NCBI GenBank assembly: GCA_949752745.1
Contig: OX457026.1
Coordinates: forward strand, 43,865,239 to 43,929,238
From: Protula sp. h YS-2021
Lineage: Eukaryota > Annelida > Polychaeta > Sabellida > Serpulidae
DNA: 64,000 bases
Reading direction: 5' to 3'
Shown here: positions 10,296-21,629 of the stretch, piece by piece
Layout of the letters: the number at the start of each line of letters is the position of its first letter
How positions within the stretch are numbered: the first letter of the stretch is position 1
Notes under the pieces: generated by a model
What the model saw: only the letters and a program-made list of their open reading frames with translations
What the model was told of the DNA's origin: nothing
The model's database searches: none
Translations under genes and position numbers: made by a program

Positions 10296-10429
10296 ACGGT
10301 TCGGAGAACGAATCGTAGGACGAACGGGACGACGAGAACAAGCTGGACAAGGAGATGGGCGACCTCGGCGACGCACAGACAGACAGACTCGACGACTAAG
10401 TCTGGGGCAGCGACAACGAGGAGGACGAG
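10296..10429 (+). pseudogene. MDN1: Midasin exon with two in-frame stop codons
   Basis: Two bases plus 44 codons: GSENES*DERDDENKLDKEM, GDLGDAQTDRLDD*, VWGSDNEEDE. The LDKEMGDL...LDD.VWG order is the typical midasin sequence. TAG lies at 10316-10318 and TAA at 10397-10399; both sit where the family has Glu or Gln, so each is one base change from GAG/CAG or CAA/GAA. Flanking splice sites (TTTGCAG and GTATGG) and phases remain good. Skipping the exon would shift the frame because 134 is not a multiple of three, so splicing cannot rescue it. Confidence 0.88.
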
Positions 10430-10458
10430 GTATGGCCGACTGCTTCACGTGACATTGT

Positions 10459-10694
10459 GACCAGCCTCGGTGGCCTAGTGGTTAGAGTGTCCGCCTCGAG
10501 ACTGGAAGATCGTGCGTTCAAACCCCGGTCGGGTCATACGTAAGACTTTAAAATTCGGACTCCTTGCTACCCTGTGAGGCACTCCACATGTAAGGGTTAG
10601 CTGGAATGCGTCATTTCAGAAAAATGTGGCAGGGGGTCCCGATATGACCTTTGCAGTTGAAAGGGATCTAAAGAACAATACAATACTAAATACA
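10459..10694 (+). mobile_element. tRNA-derived SINE with target-site duplication
   Basis: The head has pol III box A TGGCCTAGTGG (10471-10481) and box B GCGTTCAAACC (10514-10524) in a tRNA-like context with CCTCGAGAC as the anticodon arm. A non-tRNA body of about 150 bp and an A-rich tail (AAAGAACAATACAATACTAA) follow. TGACATTGT at 10450-10458 and 10695-10703 is the target-site duplication. It lies in a midasin intron, same strand. Confidence 0.88.
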
Positions 10695-10936
10695 TGACAT
10701 TGTATCACACTATACATGTAACGCCATTTGAGTAAAATGACATGAAGGAAATTCTAAATAAAACCTCAGTTATCTATCAATTAAAGTCGCATCTTAAAAT
10801 TTTATCTTTTTTCCGGTCTTATCTTACATTTTTGTCTCCTATGGATGGAAATCTTGTAATAACGGCAAGGTATAGATGATATAAATGTAAATAAAATCCG
10901 CGCAATTCAATCAGTGAATGCCATCTGCTGTCCCAG
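10695..10936 (+). other. MDN1: Midasin intron
   Basis: AT-rich intron sequence from the SINE to the TCCCAG acceptor at 10936; nothing else seen. Confidence 0.6.
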
Positions 10937-11109
10937 TGCCAGAAGAACGCGGAGAAGAAAGAGGAGGGACCCGGGGCAGGACAGGAAGGGTCGTCAGAGC
11001 TGGCCGCTAAACAAGACTTAGAACAGGACGAGCGGGACGAGGAGGAAACGCCCGAGCAGCAGCCAGAGGAGGAGGGAGGGAACACATCAACGAGATGGAT
11101 AAAGATCAG
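10937..11109 (+). pseudogene. MDN1: Midasin acidic exon with a 1-nt deletion
   Basis: Phase 0 reads CQKNAEKKEEGPGAGQEGSS then ELAAKQDLEQDERDEEETPE and QQPEEEGG. After this the family sequence (E.INE..D.D) continues only in the next frame, EHINEMDKDQ, to a GTGATC donor. A single missing G in the GGAGGGAGGG run (11071-11080) restores it: 173 nt are present where 174 fit. Its last codons lead correctly into REYDENE of the following exon. Confidence 0.85.
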
Positions 11110-11866
11110 GTGATCATTCTCAGGGATGTGTTGAGGTGTCCGATGATTTAGGTATACAGGGTCAAAAATATATTACTGGGATCTCAGTTGATATGCTTAT
11201 AGAGAATGTAAAGGGATGTTTAACTGTTTAATTTAGGGTTCGCAGTCTTCGAAAAATTTCGGGTTCGGTTTCTCAAGCATTTTTTTGTGGGTCACAGACC
11301 GCGGTCACCGACATTTACGTTGCCGATTCAGTGTGTTGTGTGCAAGAGGGGATGGAAGGGGAGGGGGGGGCTCGAGCCTTTCATCCCCCCTCCCGACAGG
11401 TTTGCCCAAGTCATAACTACTAGAAACTATTTGGACTGATGCGTGACTAATTAGTTTATCGTTCTGTTAAGGTGGGAGTTGGTGGGGGAGTGGTTAAATA
11501 AGGCCGGGAAAATGTAATGATAAATTCTCTAGGTGGATTGAAAATAAAGACTGACTTTTAAAAAGGTGTTGGAGGGGAAAATGTGGCAGTAAGCCCACTC
11601 CACTGCCTACAACAAGAAGTTTGCTCCTCGCTCTCCGCCCTGCCAACTTGTAGTTCCAAAAACTTCCCTTTCTGAACTAAAACATATTCGGTCATTTCTG
11701 TCGGTGACCGTTTTCTGGTCACCAATTGTGAACACTGGTTTTTTAAATGACTCAAGTGAGGATTTACTGCGAAAATACTTGATGATACTTTCGGAATCTT
11801 AATCTACTCTGCTGATACCCCTTGTGGGGCTCACTCTTGTTTTATGTTGCGTTATTTTACAATCAG
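11110..11866 (+). other. MDN1: Midasin intron, 757 bp
   Basis: Contains G-rich tracts (11350-11395, 11470-11500) but no repeat family, RNA gene or second coding region that I can support. Ends at an AATCAG acceptor. Confidence 0.6.
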
Positions 11867-11995
11867 AGAGAATATGACGAAAATGAGTGCGACCCGTACA
11901 GCAATCAAGACAAGAAAGTGCCCGAAAAGACGGACCTCTCCGATGACCTTGATCTTACCAAGACATGGACGAGGAAGAGGAAACAGACAAACTAT
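11867..11995 (+). pseudogene. MDN1: Midasin exon (REYDENE) with a 1-nt deletion
   Basis: REYDENECDPYSNQDKKVPE then KTDLSDDLDLTK corresponds to the well-conserved RDYDEN-DPY-VPE-DLPDDLNL block. After the AAG near 11960 the acidic continuation MDEEEETDKL is in the next frame. One missing A in the CCAAGAC stretch would restore it. The exon ends at TAT|GTGAAT with one base over, matching the next exon's phase once the deletion is allowed for. Confidence 0.88.
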
Positions 11996-12145
11996 GTGAA
12001 TATTTTTTATAAATTTTTAACCAAACGCAAAATAATATTTAAATCGTGAAGGCAAAGAATATATTTTTGTTGCGCTGACGCATAAGATTTTAGGCAGGAT
12101 GAGATAAAATATTTTGCTATAAATTGTACGTTACTTCATTTCAAG

Positions 12146-12383
12146 ATGAAGAGAACCCGTTTGATGTTGACAATGTCAACAAAGAAGATGTGGAAAAGGA
12201 AGATAACGAAACCGAAAACAAAGAGGAAGGAGAAATAAAGGAAAAGAGGATGGAAGGAATGGAGAAGGAGAGGACGTGGATGAAGGGAATGATTCGGAAG
12301 AAAAGGAACCAGAGGGAAAAGAAGATACTGGAGAAAACGGGGAAGAAAAGGATGTGGAGGAAAATCCCAACAGCGAACAAAAG
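12146..12383 (+). pseudogene. MDN1: Midasin acidic exon with a 1-nt deletion
   Basis: Opens with EENPFDVDNVNKEDVEKEDN in the expected phase; EENP is conserved here. Between about 12240 and 12265 the frame changes. Beyond it, GEGEDVDEGNDSEEKEPEGK then EDTGENGEEKDVEENPNSEQ remains strongly acidic, while the original frame turns into Lys/Arg-rich nonsense. The likely site is the AAAGGAAAAG run. The donor is AAG|GTAGAG, phase 0 after correction (238 nt present, 239 expected). Confidence 0.85.
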
Positions 12384-12480
12384 GTAGAGACGATTTATGT
12401 CGCGCCGAGGGAGTTCTAGTTCTTAAAAAGGAGCCTTCTTTATGACTCGATAGCTTGTTAAGTTAGATATTTAAAGTGTT
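12384..12480 (+). other. MDN1: Midasin intron start
   Basis: Intron sequence before the satellite element array; nothing recognised. Confidence 0.5.
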
Positions 12481-15400
12481 TATTTCCACTTGGCATTGAA
12501 AATGCCAAATGGGGATGGATTGCCTCGAATTCTTCACCTATTTTTTTTTATTTTTCTCGCTTTTTTAAAATTTTTTTTCTTCTTCCGCCGAATCGGTTTC
12601 CAGACATCTCCTCCGAGACCGCTGAAGGTAGACCAACCAAACTTGGCACATGTTTGGAGGGTCATCTGAAGTGGTGCACCTGATAAAAATTTTTGAACTT
12701 GACCTTACTGGTCAAGGTCAAATCGCGAAAAAGGTCAAAAGGTTTTCAGGAAACTACTGCAAGGCCGTTGAAGCTAGAACAGCCAAACTTGGCACATATA
12801 TAAAGGGCAATGTGATCTGAAGCAACCGATAAAAATTTTTCACCTTGACCTTGACTATGACCTTGAAATCGCGAAAAACGTAATTTAAGAAAAACAATGA
12901 GTTATCTCGAAAACGGTAAGAGATTTTAATCTCATTTTCGACCTCCACCCCTCTATACGACGATACGTAAGGTATAACTTCCGATGTCCTTGACCTCCAG
13001 GTCACTTTCGATCCCCGAACCGGAAGTTGGCCCTTATCTCGAAAACGGTAAGAGATAGAGCAATTTTGACCTCATTTTCGACCTCCACCCCCTATACGAC
13101 AATACGTTAGGTATAACTTCCGGTGTCCTTGACCTCCAGGTCACTTTCGAGCCCCAAACCGGAAGTTGGCCCTTAACTCGAAAACGGTAAGAGATAGAGC
13201 AATTTTGACCTCATTTTCGACCTCCACCCCCTATACGACGATACGTAAGGTATAACTTCCGGTGTCCTTGACCTCTAGGTCACTTTCGATCCCCAAAACC
13301 GGAAGTTGCCCTTTATCTCGAGAACGGTAAGAGATAGAGCAATTTTGACCTCATTTTCGACCTCCACCCCCTATACGACGCTACGTAAGGTATAACTTCC
13401 GGTGTCCTTGACCTCCAGGTCACTTTCGAGCCCCGAACCGGAAGTTGGCCCTTATCTCGAAAACGGTAAGAGATAGAGCAATTTTGACCTCATTTTCGAC
13501 CTCCACCCCCCTATACGACGATACGTAAGGTATAACTTCCGGTGTCCTTGACCCCGAGGTCACTTTCGAGCCCCAAAACCGGAAGTTGGCCCTTTATCTC
13601 GAAAACGGTAAGGGATAGAGCAATTTTGACCTCATTTTCGACCTCCACCCGCTATACGACGATACGTAAGGTATAACTTCCTCCAGGTCACTTTCGAACC
13701 CCAAAACCGGAAGTTGCCCTTTATCTCGAGAACGGTAAGAGATAGAGCAATTTTGACCTCATTTTCGACCTCCACCCCCTATACGACGATACGTAAGGTA
13801 TAACTTCCGGTGTCCTGGACCTCTAGGTCACTTTCGAGCCCCAAAACCGGAAGTTGCCCTTTATCTCGAGAACGGTAAGAGATAGAGCAATTTTGACCAC
13901 ATTTTCGACCTCCACCCCCTATACGACGATACGTAAGGTATAACTTCCGGTGTCCTTGACCCCGAGGTCACTTTCGAGCCCCAAAACCGAAAGTTCCCCT
14001 TTATCTCGAAAACGGTAAGGGATAGAGCAGTTTTGACCTCATTTTCGACCTCCACCCCCTATACGACGATACGTAAGGTATAACTTCCTCCAGGTCACTT
14101 TCGAACCCCAAAACCGGAAGTTGCCCTTTATCTCGAGAACGGTAAGAGATAGAGCAATTTTGACCTCATTTTCGACCTCCACCCCCTATACGACGATACG
14201 TAAGGTATAACTTCCGGTGTCCTGGACCTCTAGGTCACTTTCGAGCCCCAAAACCGGAAGTTGCCCTTTATCTCGAGAACGGTAAGAGATAGAGCAATTT
14301 TGACCACATTTTCGACCTCCACCCCCTATACGACGATACGTAAGGTATAACTTCCGGTGTCCTTGACCCCGAGGTCACTTTCGAGCCCCAAAACCGAAAG
14401 TTCCCCTTTATCTCGAAAACGGTAAGGGATAGAGCAGTTTTGACCTCATTTTCGACCTCCACCCCCTATACGACGATACGTAAGGTATAACTTCCGGTGT
14501 CCTTGACCTCCAGGTCACTTTCGAGCCCCAAACCGGAAGTTGGCCCTTATCTCGAAAACGGTAAGAGATAGAGCAAATTTTTGGCCTTGACCTTATCGGT
14601 ATAGTTAGTAGTATTTAGGAGGATATTCTACATTCAGACATGTGAAAATTGTTAACAAACTGCAATATCATCTACCTTCCGTTTTAAGTTATCATTCCAA
14701 GTGGGGCTAATTCGCTGTGCGAATTTCGGTCTAGTTTTACTCGTTTTTTTTCTGTTTCCGCCGATTCGGTTTCCAGACATCTCCTCCAAGACCGCTGAAG
14801 CTAGACCAACCAAACTTGGCACATTTATGGAGGGTCATCTGAAGTGGTGCACCTGATAAAAATTTTTGACCTTGACCTTACTGGTCAAGGTCAAATCGCG
14901 AAAAAGGTCAAACGGTTTTGTGACAATTACTGCAAGGCCATCGAAGCTAGAAAAGCCAAACTTGGCATATATACAAAGGACTATGTGATCTAAAATAATC
15001 AATTAAAATTTTTGACCTTGACCTTGACCATGACCTTGAAATCGCGAAAAATATTATTTTTGAAAACAATGAGTTATCTCGAAAACGTCCGAGACCACTG
15101 AAGCTAGACCAACCAAACTTGGCACATGTATGGAGGGTCATCGAAAGTAGTGCATCTGATAAAACTTTTTGACCTTGACCTTACTGGTCAAGGTCAAATC
15201 GCGAAAAAGGTCAAACGGTTTTCAGACAATTACTGCAAGGCCGTTGAAGCTAGAAAAGCCAAACTTGGCACATATATAAAGAGCGATGTGATCTAAAGCA
15301 ACCGATAAAAATTTTTGACCTTGACCTTGATCATGACCTTGAAATCGCGAAAAACGTTATTTAAGAAAAACAAGGAGTTATCCCAAAAACGGTAAGAGAT

Positions 15401-18400
15401 AGAGCAATTTTGACCTCAATTTCGACTTCTATCCCCTATACGACGATACGTAAGGTATAACTTCCGGTGTCCTTGACCTCTAGGTCACTTTCGAGCCCCA
15501 AACCGGAAGTTGGCCCTTATCTCGAAAACGGTAAGAGATAGAGCAATTTTGACCTCATTTTCGACCTCCACCCCTCTATACGACGATACGTAAGGTATAA
15601 CTTCCGGTGTCCTTGACCTCCAGGTCACTTTCGAGCCCCGAACCGGAAGTTGGCCCTTATCTCGAAAACGGTAAGAGATAGAGCAATTTTGACCTCATTT
15701 TCGACCTCCACCCCCTATACGACGATACGTAAGGTATAACTTCCGGTGTCCTTGACCCCGAGGTCACTTTCGAGCCCCAAAACCGAAATTTCCCCTTTAT
15801 CTCGAAAACGGTAAGGGATAGAGCAGTTTTGACCTCATTTTCGACCTCTACCCCCTATACGACGATACGTAAGGTATAACTTCCGGTGTCCTTGACCTCC
15901 AGGTCACTTTCGAGCCCCAAACCGGAAGTTGGCCCTTATCTCGAAAACGGTAAGAGATAGAGCAAATTTTTGGCCTTGACCTTATCGGTATAGTTAGTAG
16001 TATTTAGGAGGATATTCTACATTCAGACATGTGAAAATTGTTAACAAACTGCAATATCATCTACCTTCCGTTTTAAGTTATCATTCCAAGTGGGGCTAAT
16101 TCGCTGTGCGAATTTCGGTCTAGTTTTACTCGTTTTTTTTCTGTTTCCGCCGATTCGGTTTCCAGACATCTCCTCCAAGACCGCTGAAGCTAGACCAACC
16201 AAACTTGGCACATTTATGGAGGGTCATCTGAAGTGGTGCACCTAATAAAAATTTTTGACCTTGACCTTACTGGTCAAGGTCAAATCGCGAAAAAGGTCAA
16301 ACGGTTTTGTGACAATTACTGCAAGGCCATCGAAGCTAGAAAAGCCAAACTTGGCATATATACAAAGGGCTATGTGATCTAAAATAATCAATTAAAATTT
16401 TTGACCTTGACCTTGACCATGACCTTGAAATCGCGAAAAATATTATTTTTGAAAACAATGAGTTATCTCGAAAACGTCCGAGACCACTGAAGCTAGACCA
16501 ACCAAACTTGGCACATGTATGGAGGGTCATCGAAAGTAGTGCATCTGATAAAACTTTTTGACCTTGACCTTACTGGTCAAGGTCAAATCGCGAAAAAGGT
16601 CAAACGGTTTTCAGACAATTACTGCAAGGCCGTTGAAGCTAGAAAAGCCAAACTTGGCACATATATAAAGAGCGATGTGAGCTAAAGCAACCGATAAAAA
16701 TTTTTGACCTTGACCTTGATCATGACCTTGAAATCGCGAAAAACGTTATTTAAGAAAAACAAGGAGTTATCCCAAAAACGGTAAGAGATAGAGCAATTTT
16801 GACCTCAATTTCGACTTCTATCCCCTATACGACGATACGTAAGGTATAACTTCCGGTGTCCTTGACCTCCAGGTCACTTTCGAGCCCCGAACCGGAAGTT
16901 GGCCCTTATCTGGAAAACGGTAAGAGATAGAGCAAATTTTTGGCCTTGACCTTATCGGTATAGTTAGTAGTATTTAGGAGGATATTCTACATTCAGACAT
17001 GTGAAAATTGTTAACAAACTGCAATATCATCTACCTTCCGTTTTAAGTTATCATTCCAAGTGGGGCTAATTCGCTGTGCGAATTTCGGTCTAGTTTTTCT
17101 CGTTTTTTTTCTGTTTCCGCCGATTCGGTTTCCAGACATCTCCTCCAAGACCGCTGAAGCTAGACCAACCAAACTTGGCACATTTATGGAGGGTCATCTG
17201 AAGTGGTGCACCTGATAAAAATTTTTGACCTTGACCTTACTGGTCAAGGTCAAATCGCGAAAAAGGTCAAACGGTTTTGTGACAATTACTGCAAGGCCAT
17301 CGAAGCTAGAAAAGCCAAACTTGGCATATATACAAAGGGCTATGTGATCTAAAATAATCAATTAAAATGTTTGACCTTGACCTTGACCATGACCTTGAAA
17401 TCGCGAAAAATATTATTTTTGAAAACAATGAGTTATCTCGAAAACGTCCGAGACCACTGAAGCTAGACCAACCAAACTTGGCACATGTATGGAGGGTCAT
17501 CGAAAGTAGTGCATCTGATAAAAATTTTTGACCTTGACCTTACTGGTCAAGGTCAAATCGCGAAAAAGGTCAAACGGTTTTCAGACAATTACTGCAAGGC
17601 CGTTGAAGCTAGAAAAGCCAAACTTGGCACATATATAAAGAGCGATGTGATCTAAAGCAACCGATAAAAATTTTTGACCTTGACCTTGATCATGACCTTG
17701 AAATCGCGAAAAACGTTATTTAAGAAAAACAAGGAGTTATCCCAAAAACGGTAAGAGATAGAGCAATTTTGACCTCAATTTCGACTTCTATCCCCTATAC
17801 GACGATACGTAAGGTATAACTTCCGGTGTCCTTGACCTCCAGGTCACTTTCGAGCCCCGAACCGGAAGTTGGCCCTTATCTGGAAAACGGTAAGAGATAG
17901 AGCAATTTTGACCCCATTTTCGACCTCCACCCCCTATACGACGATACGTAAGGTATAACTTCCGGTGTCCTTGACCTCCAGGTCACTTTCGAGCCCCAAA
18001 ACCGGAAGTTGCCCTTTATCTCGGAAACGGTAAGAGATAGAGCAATTTTGACCTCATTTTCGACCTCCACCCCCTATACGACGATACGTAAGGTATAACT
18101 TCCGGTGTCCTTGACCTCCAGGTCACTTTCGAGCCCCGAACCGGAAGTTGGCCCTTATCTCGAAAACGGTAAGAGATAGAGCAATTTTGACCTCATTTTC
18201 GACCTCAACCTCATATACGACGATACGTAAGGTATAACTTCCGGTGTCCTTGACCTCTAGGTCACTTTCGAGCCCCAAACCGGAAGTTGGCCCTTATCTC
18301 GAAAACGGTAAGAGATAGAGCAATTTTGACCTCATTTTCGACCTCCACCCCTCTATATGACGATACGTAAGGTATAACTTCCGGTGTCCTTGACCTCCAG

Positions 18401-20420
18401 GTCACTTTCGAGCCCCGAACCGGAAGTTGGCCCTTATCTCGAAAACGGTAAGAGATAGAGCAATTTTGACCTCATTTTCGACCTCCACCCCCTATACGAC
18501 GATACGTAAGGTATAACTTCCGGTGTCCTTGACCCCGAGGTCACTTTCGAGCCCCAAAACCGAAATTTCCCCTTTATCTCGAAAACGGTAAGGGATAGAG
18601 CAGTTTTGACCTCATTTTCGACCTCTACCCCCTATACGACGATACGTAAGGTATAACTTCCGGTGTCCTTGACCTCCAGGTCACTTTCGAGCCCCAAACC
18701 GGAAGTTGGCCCTTATCTCGAAAACGGTAAGAGATAGAGCAAATTTTTGGCCTTGACCTTATCGGTATAGTTAGTAGTATTTAGGAGGATATTCTACATT
18801 CAGACATGTGAAAATTGTTAACAAACTGCAATATCATCTACCTTCCGTTTTAAGTTATCATTCCAAGTGGGGCTAATTCGCTGTGCGAATTTCGGTCTAG
18901 TTTTACTCGTTTTTTTTCTGTTTCCGCCGATTCGGTTTCCAGACATCTCCTCCAAGACCGCTGAAGCTAGACCAACCAAACTTGGCACAATAATGGAGGG
19001 TCATCTGAAGTGGTGCACCTGATAAAAATTTTTGACCTTGACCTTACTGGTCAAGGTCAAATCGCGAAAAAGGTCAAACGGTTTTGTGACAATTACTGCA
19101 AGGCCATCGAAGCTAGAAAAGCCAAACTTGGCATATATACAAAGGGCTATGTGATCTAAAATAATCAATTAAAATTTTTGACCTTGACCTTGACCATGAC
19201 CTTGAAATCGCGAAAAATATTATTTTTGAAAACAATGAGTTATCTCGAAAACGTCCGAGACCACTGAAGCTAGACCAACCAAACTTGGCACATGTATGGA
19301 GGGTCATCGAAAGTAGTGCATCTGATAAAACTTTTTGACCTTGACCTTACTGGTCAAGGTCAAATCGCGAAAAAGGTCAAACGGTTTTCAGACAATTACT
19401 GCAAGGCCGTTGAAGCTAGAAAAGCCAAACTTGGCACATATATAAAGAGCGATGTGAGCTAAAGCAACCGATAAAAATTTTTGACCTTGACCTTGATCAT
19501 GACCTTGAAATCGCGAAAAACGTTATTTAAGAAAAACAAGGAGTTATCCCAAAAACGGTAAGAGATAGAGCAATTTTGACCTCAATTTCGACTTCTATCC
19601 CCTATACGACGATACGTAAGGTATAACTTCCGGTGTCCTTGACCTCCAGGTCACTTTCGAGCCCCGAACCGGAAGTTGGCCCTTATCTGGAAAACGGTAA
19701 GAGATAGAGCAAATTTTTGGCCTTGACCTTATCGGTATAGTTAGTAGTATTTAGGAGGATATTCTACATTCAGACATGTGAAAATTGTTAACAAACTGCA
19801 ATATCATCTACCTTCCGTTTTAAGTTATCATTCCAAGTGGGGCTAATTCGCTGTGCGAATTTCGGTCTAGTTTTTCTCGTTTTTTTTCTGTTTCCGCCGA
19901 TTCGGTTTCCAGACATCTCCTCCAAGACCGCTGAAGCTAGACCAACCAAACTTGGCACATTTATGGAGGGTCATCTGAAGTGGTGCACCTGATAAAAATT
20001 TTTGACCTTGACCTTACTGGTCAAGGTCAAATCGCGAAAAAGGTCAAACGGTTTTGTGACAATTACTGCAAGGCCATCGAAGCTAGAAAAGCCAAACTTG
20101 GCATATATACAAAGGGCTATGTGATCTAAAATAATCAATTAAAATTTTTGACCTTGACCTTGACCATGACCTTGAAATCGCGAAAAATATTATTTTTGAA
20201 AACAATGAGTTATCTCGAAAACGTCCGAGACCACTGAAGCTAGACCAACCAAACTTGGCACATGTATGGAGGGTCATCGAAAGTAGTGCATCTGATAAAA
20301 CTTTTTGACCTTGACCTTACTGGTCAAGGTCAAATCGCGAAAAAGGTCAAACGGTTTTCAGACAATTACTGCAAGGCCGTTGAAGCTAGAAAAGCCAAAC
20401 TTGGCACATATATAAAGAGC
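12481..20420 (+). repeat. Concatenated satellite elements, head to tail (about 8 kb)
   Basis: A hairpin CCACTTGGCATT...AATGCCAAATGG (12486-12512) opens the array. Six bodies follow, separated by identical right ends: CCAAGTGG, the stem-loop AATTCGCTGTGCGAATT, then GGTCTAGT, near 14,735, 16,125, 17,095, 18,902 and 19,872. Each body starts TTCCGCCGATTCGGTTTCCAG and GAACTTGGCACA-like text, then has GGTCAAGGTCA modules and 0 to about 15 copies of a satellite of about 140 bp (ACCGGAAGTTGGCCCTTATC, then TCGAAAACGGTAAGAGATAG). Unit lengths alternate between 970, 1389 and 1807 bp. The last body is cut by another element at 20,421. Short minus-strand open frames repeated across it are not genes. Confidence 0.85.
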
Positions 20421-21036
20421 GTGGGGGAATATATGCGATCGACCGTGTGTGGTCTGTCATCAACAGCTTGATAACACGATAACTAAAACATTGCTGCAAG
20501 GATGTTAATGAAACTTGGTATGTAGCTTCTATGGGAGCAAACACAGATCGGTATTGTAAATGGGCTAGGTTTGTCCAAGGAATATGAACCAGCTGGATTT
20601 AGAAAATTTCAGCTCATGATTGACTATTGTTAACACGATATCTCAAGAACAACTGCAAGGATTTTAATGAAACTTGGTGTGTAGCTTCTATGGGCACTAA
20701 CAAGGATCGACATTGTAAATGGGGTAGGTTAGCTTAAGGAAAATGAACCAATTGGATTTGGAAATTTACGAAATCCTGGAAATTATTCAGCATCGGAATG
20801 AGTTTGTTAACACCATATCTCAAGAACAAGTGCAGGGATTTTAATGAAACTTGGTATGCAGCCTCTGTGGGAACAAACACAGATCAGTGTTGTAAATGGA
20901 CCCGGTTCGTCCAAGGAAAATGCACCAACTGGACTTAGAAAATTTCAGCATTTGATTGACTATTTATGGCCGTGTTTAACTGATGGGGGGGGGGGCTGTG
21001 GGGAATATGGGGCCTATGCACACTGCTCTAGTTTGG
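20421..21036 (+). mobile_element. Helentron-like element, TGTGGGGAATA family
   Basis: It begins abruptly at GTGGGGGAATATATGCGATC, apparently lacking the first arm of its left hairpin. It has three diverged repeats of about 165 bp (ATGAAACTTGGTATGTAGCT at about 20,508, 20,670 and 20,843) and ends CTGTGGGGAATATGGGGCCT-ATGCACACTG-CTCTAGT (20,996-21,032). A more complete relative lies at 59,699-60,357 in the opposite orientation. Confidence 0.7.
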
Positions 21037-21107
21037 ATCTGTGTTTTCAACGAATCGTTAAAATTCAGCAAATCAAGCTGATGATTAAATGACAATTTTG
21101 AAAACAG

Positions 21108-21144
21108 GATGATAGAATAGAAAACAAAGTTGAGGATGAAGAAG
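21108..21144 (+). CDS. MDN1: Possible tiny midasin exon
   Basis: AAACAG acceptor, 37 bases reading DDRIENKVEDEE plus one base, then a consensus GTAAGT donor. Composition and phase (0 in, 1 out) fit the acidic region, but 12 residues cannot be assigned by sequence alone. Confidence 0.35.
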
Positions 21145-21185
21145 GTAAGTATGAAAGCACGAACAGGGCGGAAGATATCCCCTAG

Positions 21186-21285
21186 TCTGCGGGACTTGCG
21201 GGCAAAACTGTGCATGATACGCAGCAAGTACAGCAGGTGAAGCAGGCGAGGACTCGGCCGGTCAGAGCGAAAACGAGCAAAATAG
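21186..21285 (+). pseudogene. MDN1: Midasin exon remnant, frame broken
   Basis: From a CCTAG acceptor, two bases and then CGTCGQNCA*YAASTAGEAG EDSAGQSENEQN (one TGA at about 21,212). Vertebrate midasin has a CGQ...QNTQ...AG..PE pattern here. A neighbouring frame reads KTVHDTQQVQQ over the same place. So either one nonsense change or two compensating shifts is present. The 3' limit is uncertain because no good donor is visible near 21,285. Confidence 0.5.
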
Positions 21286-21629
21286 GTTCCTGTCCGCAAA
21301 CCAAAAATAAAATAATACCAAAAATAAAAAAAATCTGGTGGTTTTCCGCTCCAAACAATATTCTCGTGAATTACAGTGACAAGATTGCATTGGAAAGAAT
21401 AGCGTGCTTTTTAAAAATAGGGTTCATGTCATTTAGTTCGATCAAAGACTTATATTATATTTTGGAAATACAAAGCTTAGTCCTGGTAATTTTAGTGTCA
21501 CATTCCTGTTACTGTTCTGAACGGGATCCTTCACGACGCGAAGCTAATCCGGGACAGCTCTGTCTTTCTCAAAACTCGATTCCTTTACTTCAGGATACTC
21601 GATTTTAATAATTGGTATATTCGAAACAG
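21286..21629 (+). other. MDN1: Midasin intron
   Basis: AT-rich, 344 bp, ends at the CGAAACAG acceptor. No element recognised. Confidence 0.6.

Noticed and set aside
12124..12387. Plus-strand frame turning into Lys/Arg-rich sequence, and long minus-strand Ser/Phe-rich frames across it
   Set aside because: The acidic midasin reading resumes one base over. The basic stretch and the minus frames are shadows of Glu/Lys codons.
12900..18700. Regularly spaced repeats resembling a CRISPR array
   Set aside because: Monomers of about 140 bp are homologous along their whole length with no unique spacers, inside eukaryotic mobile elements; no cas genes.
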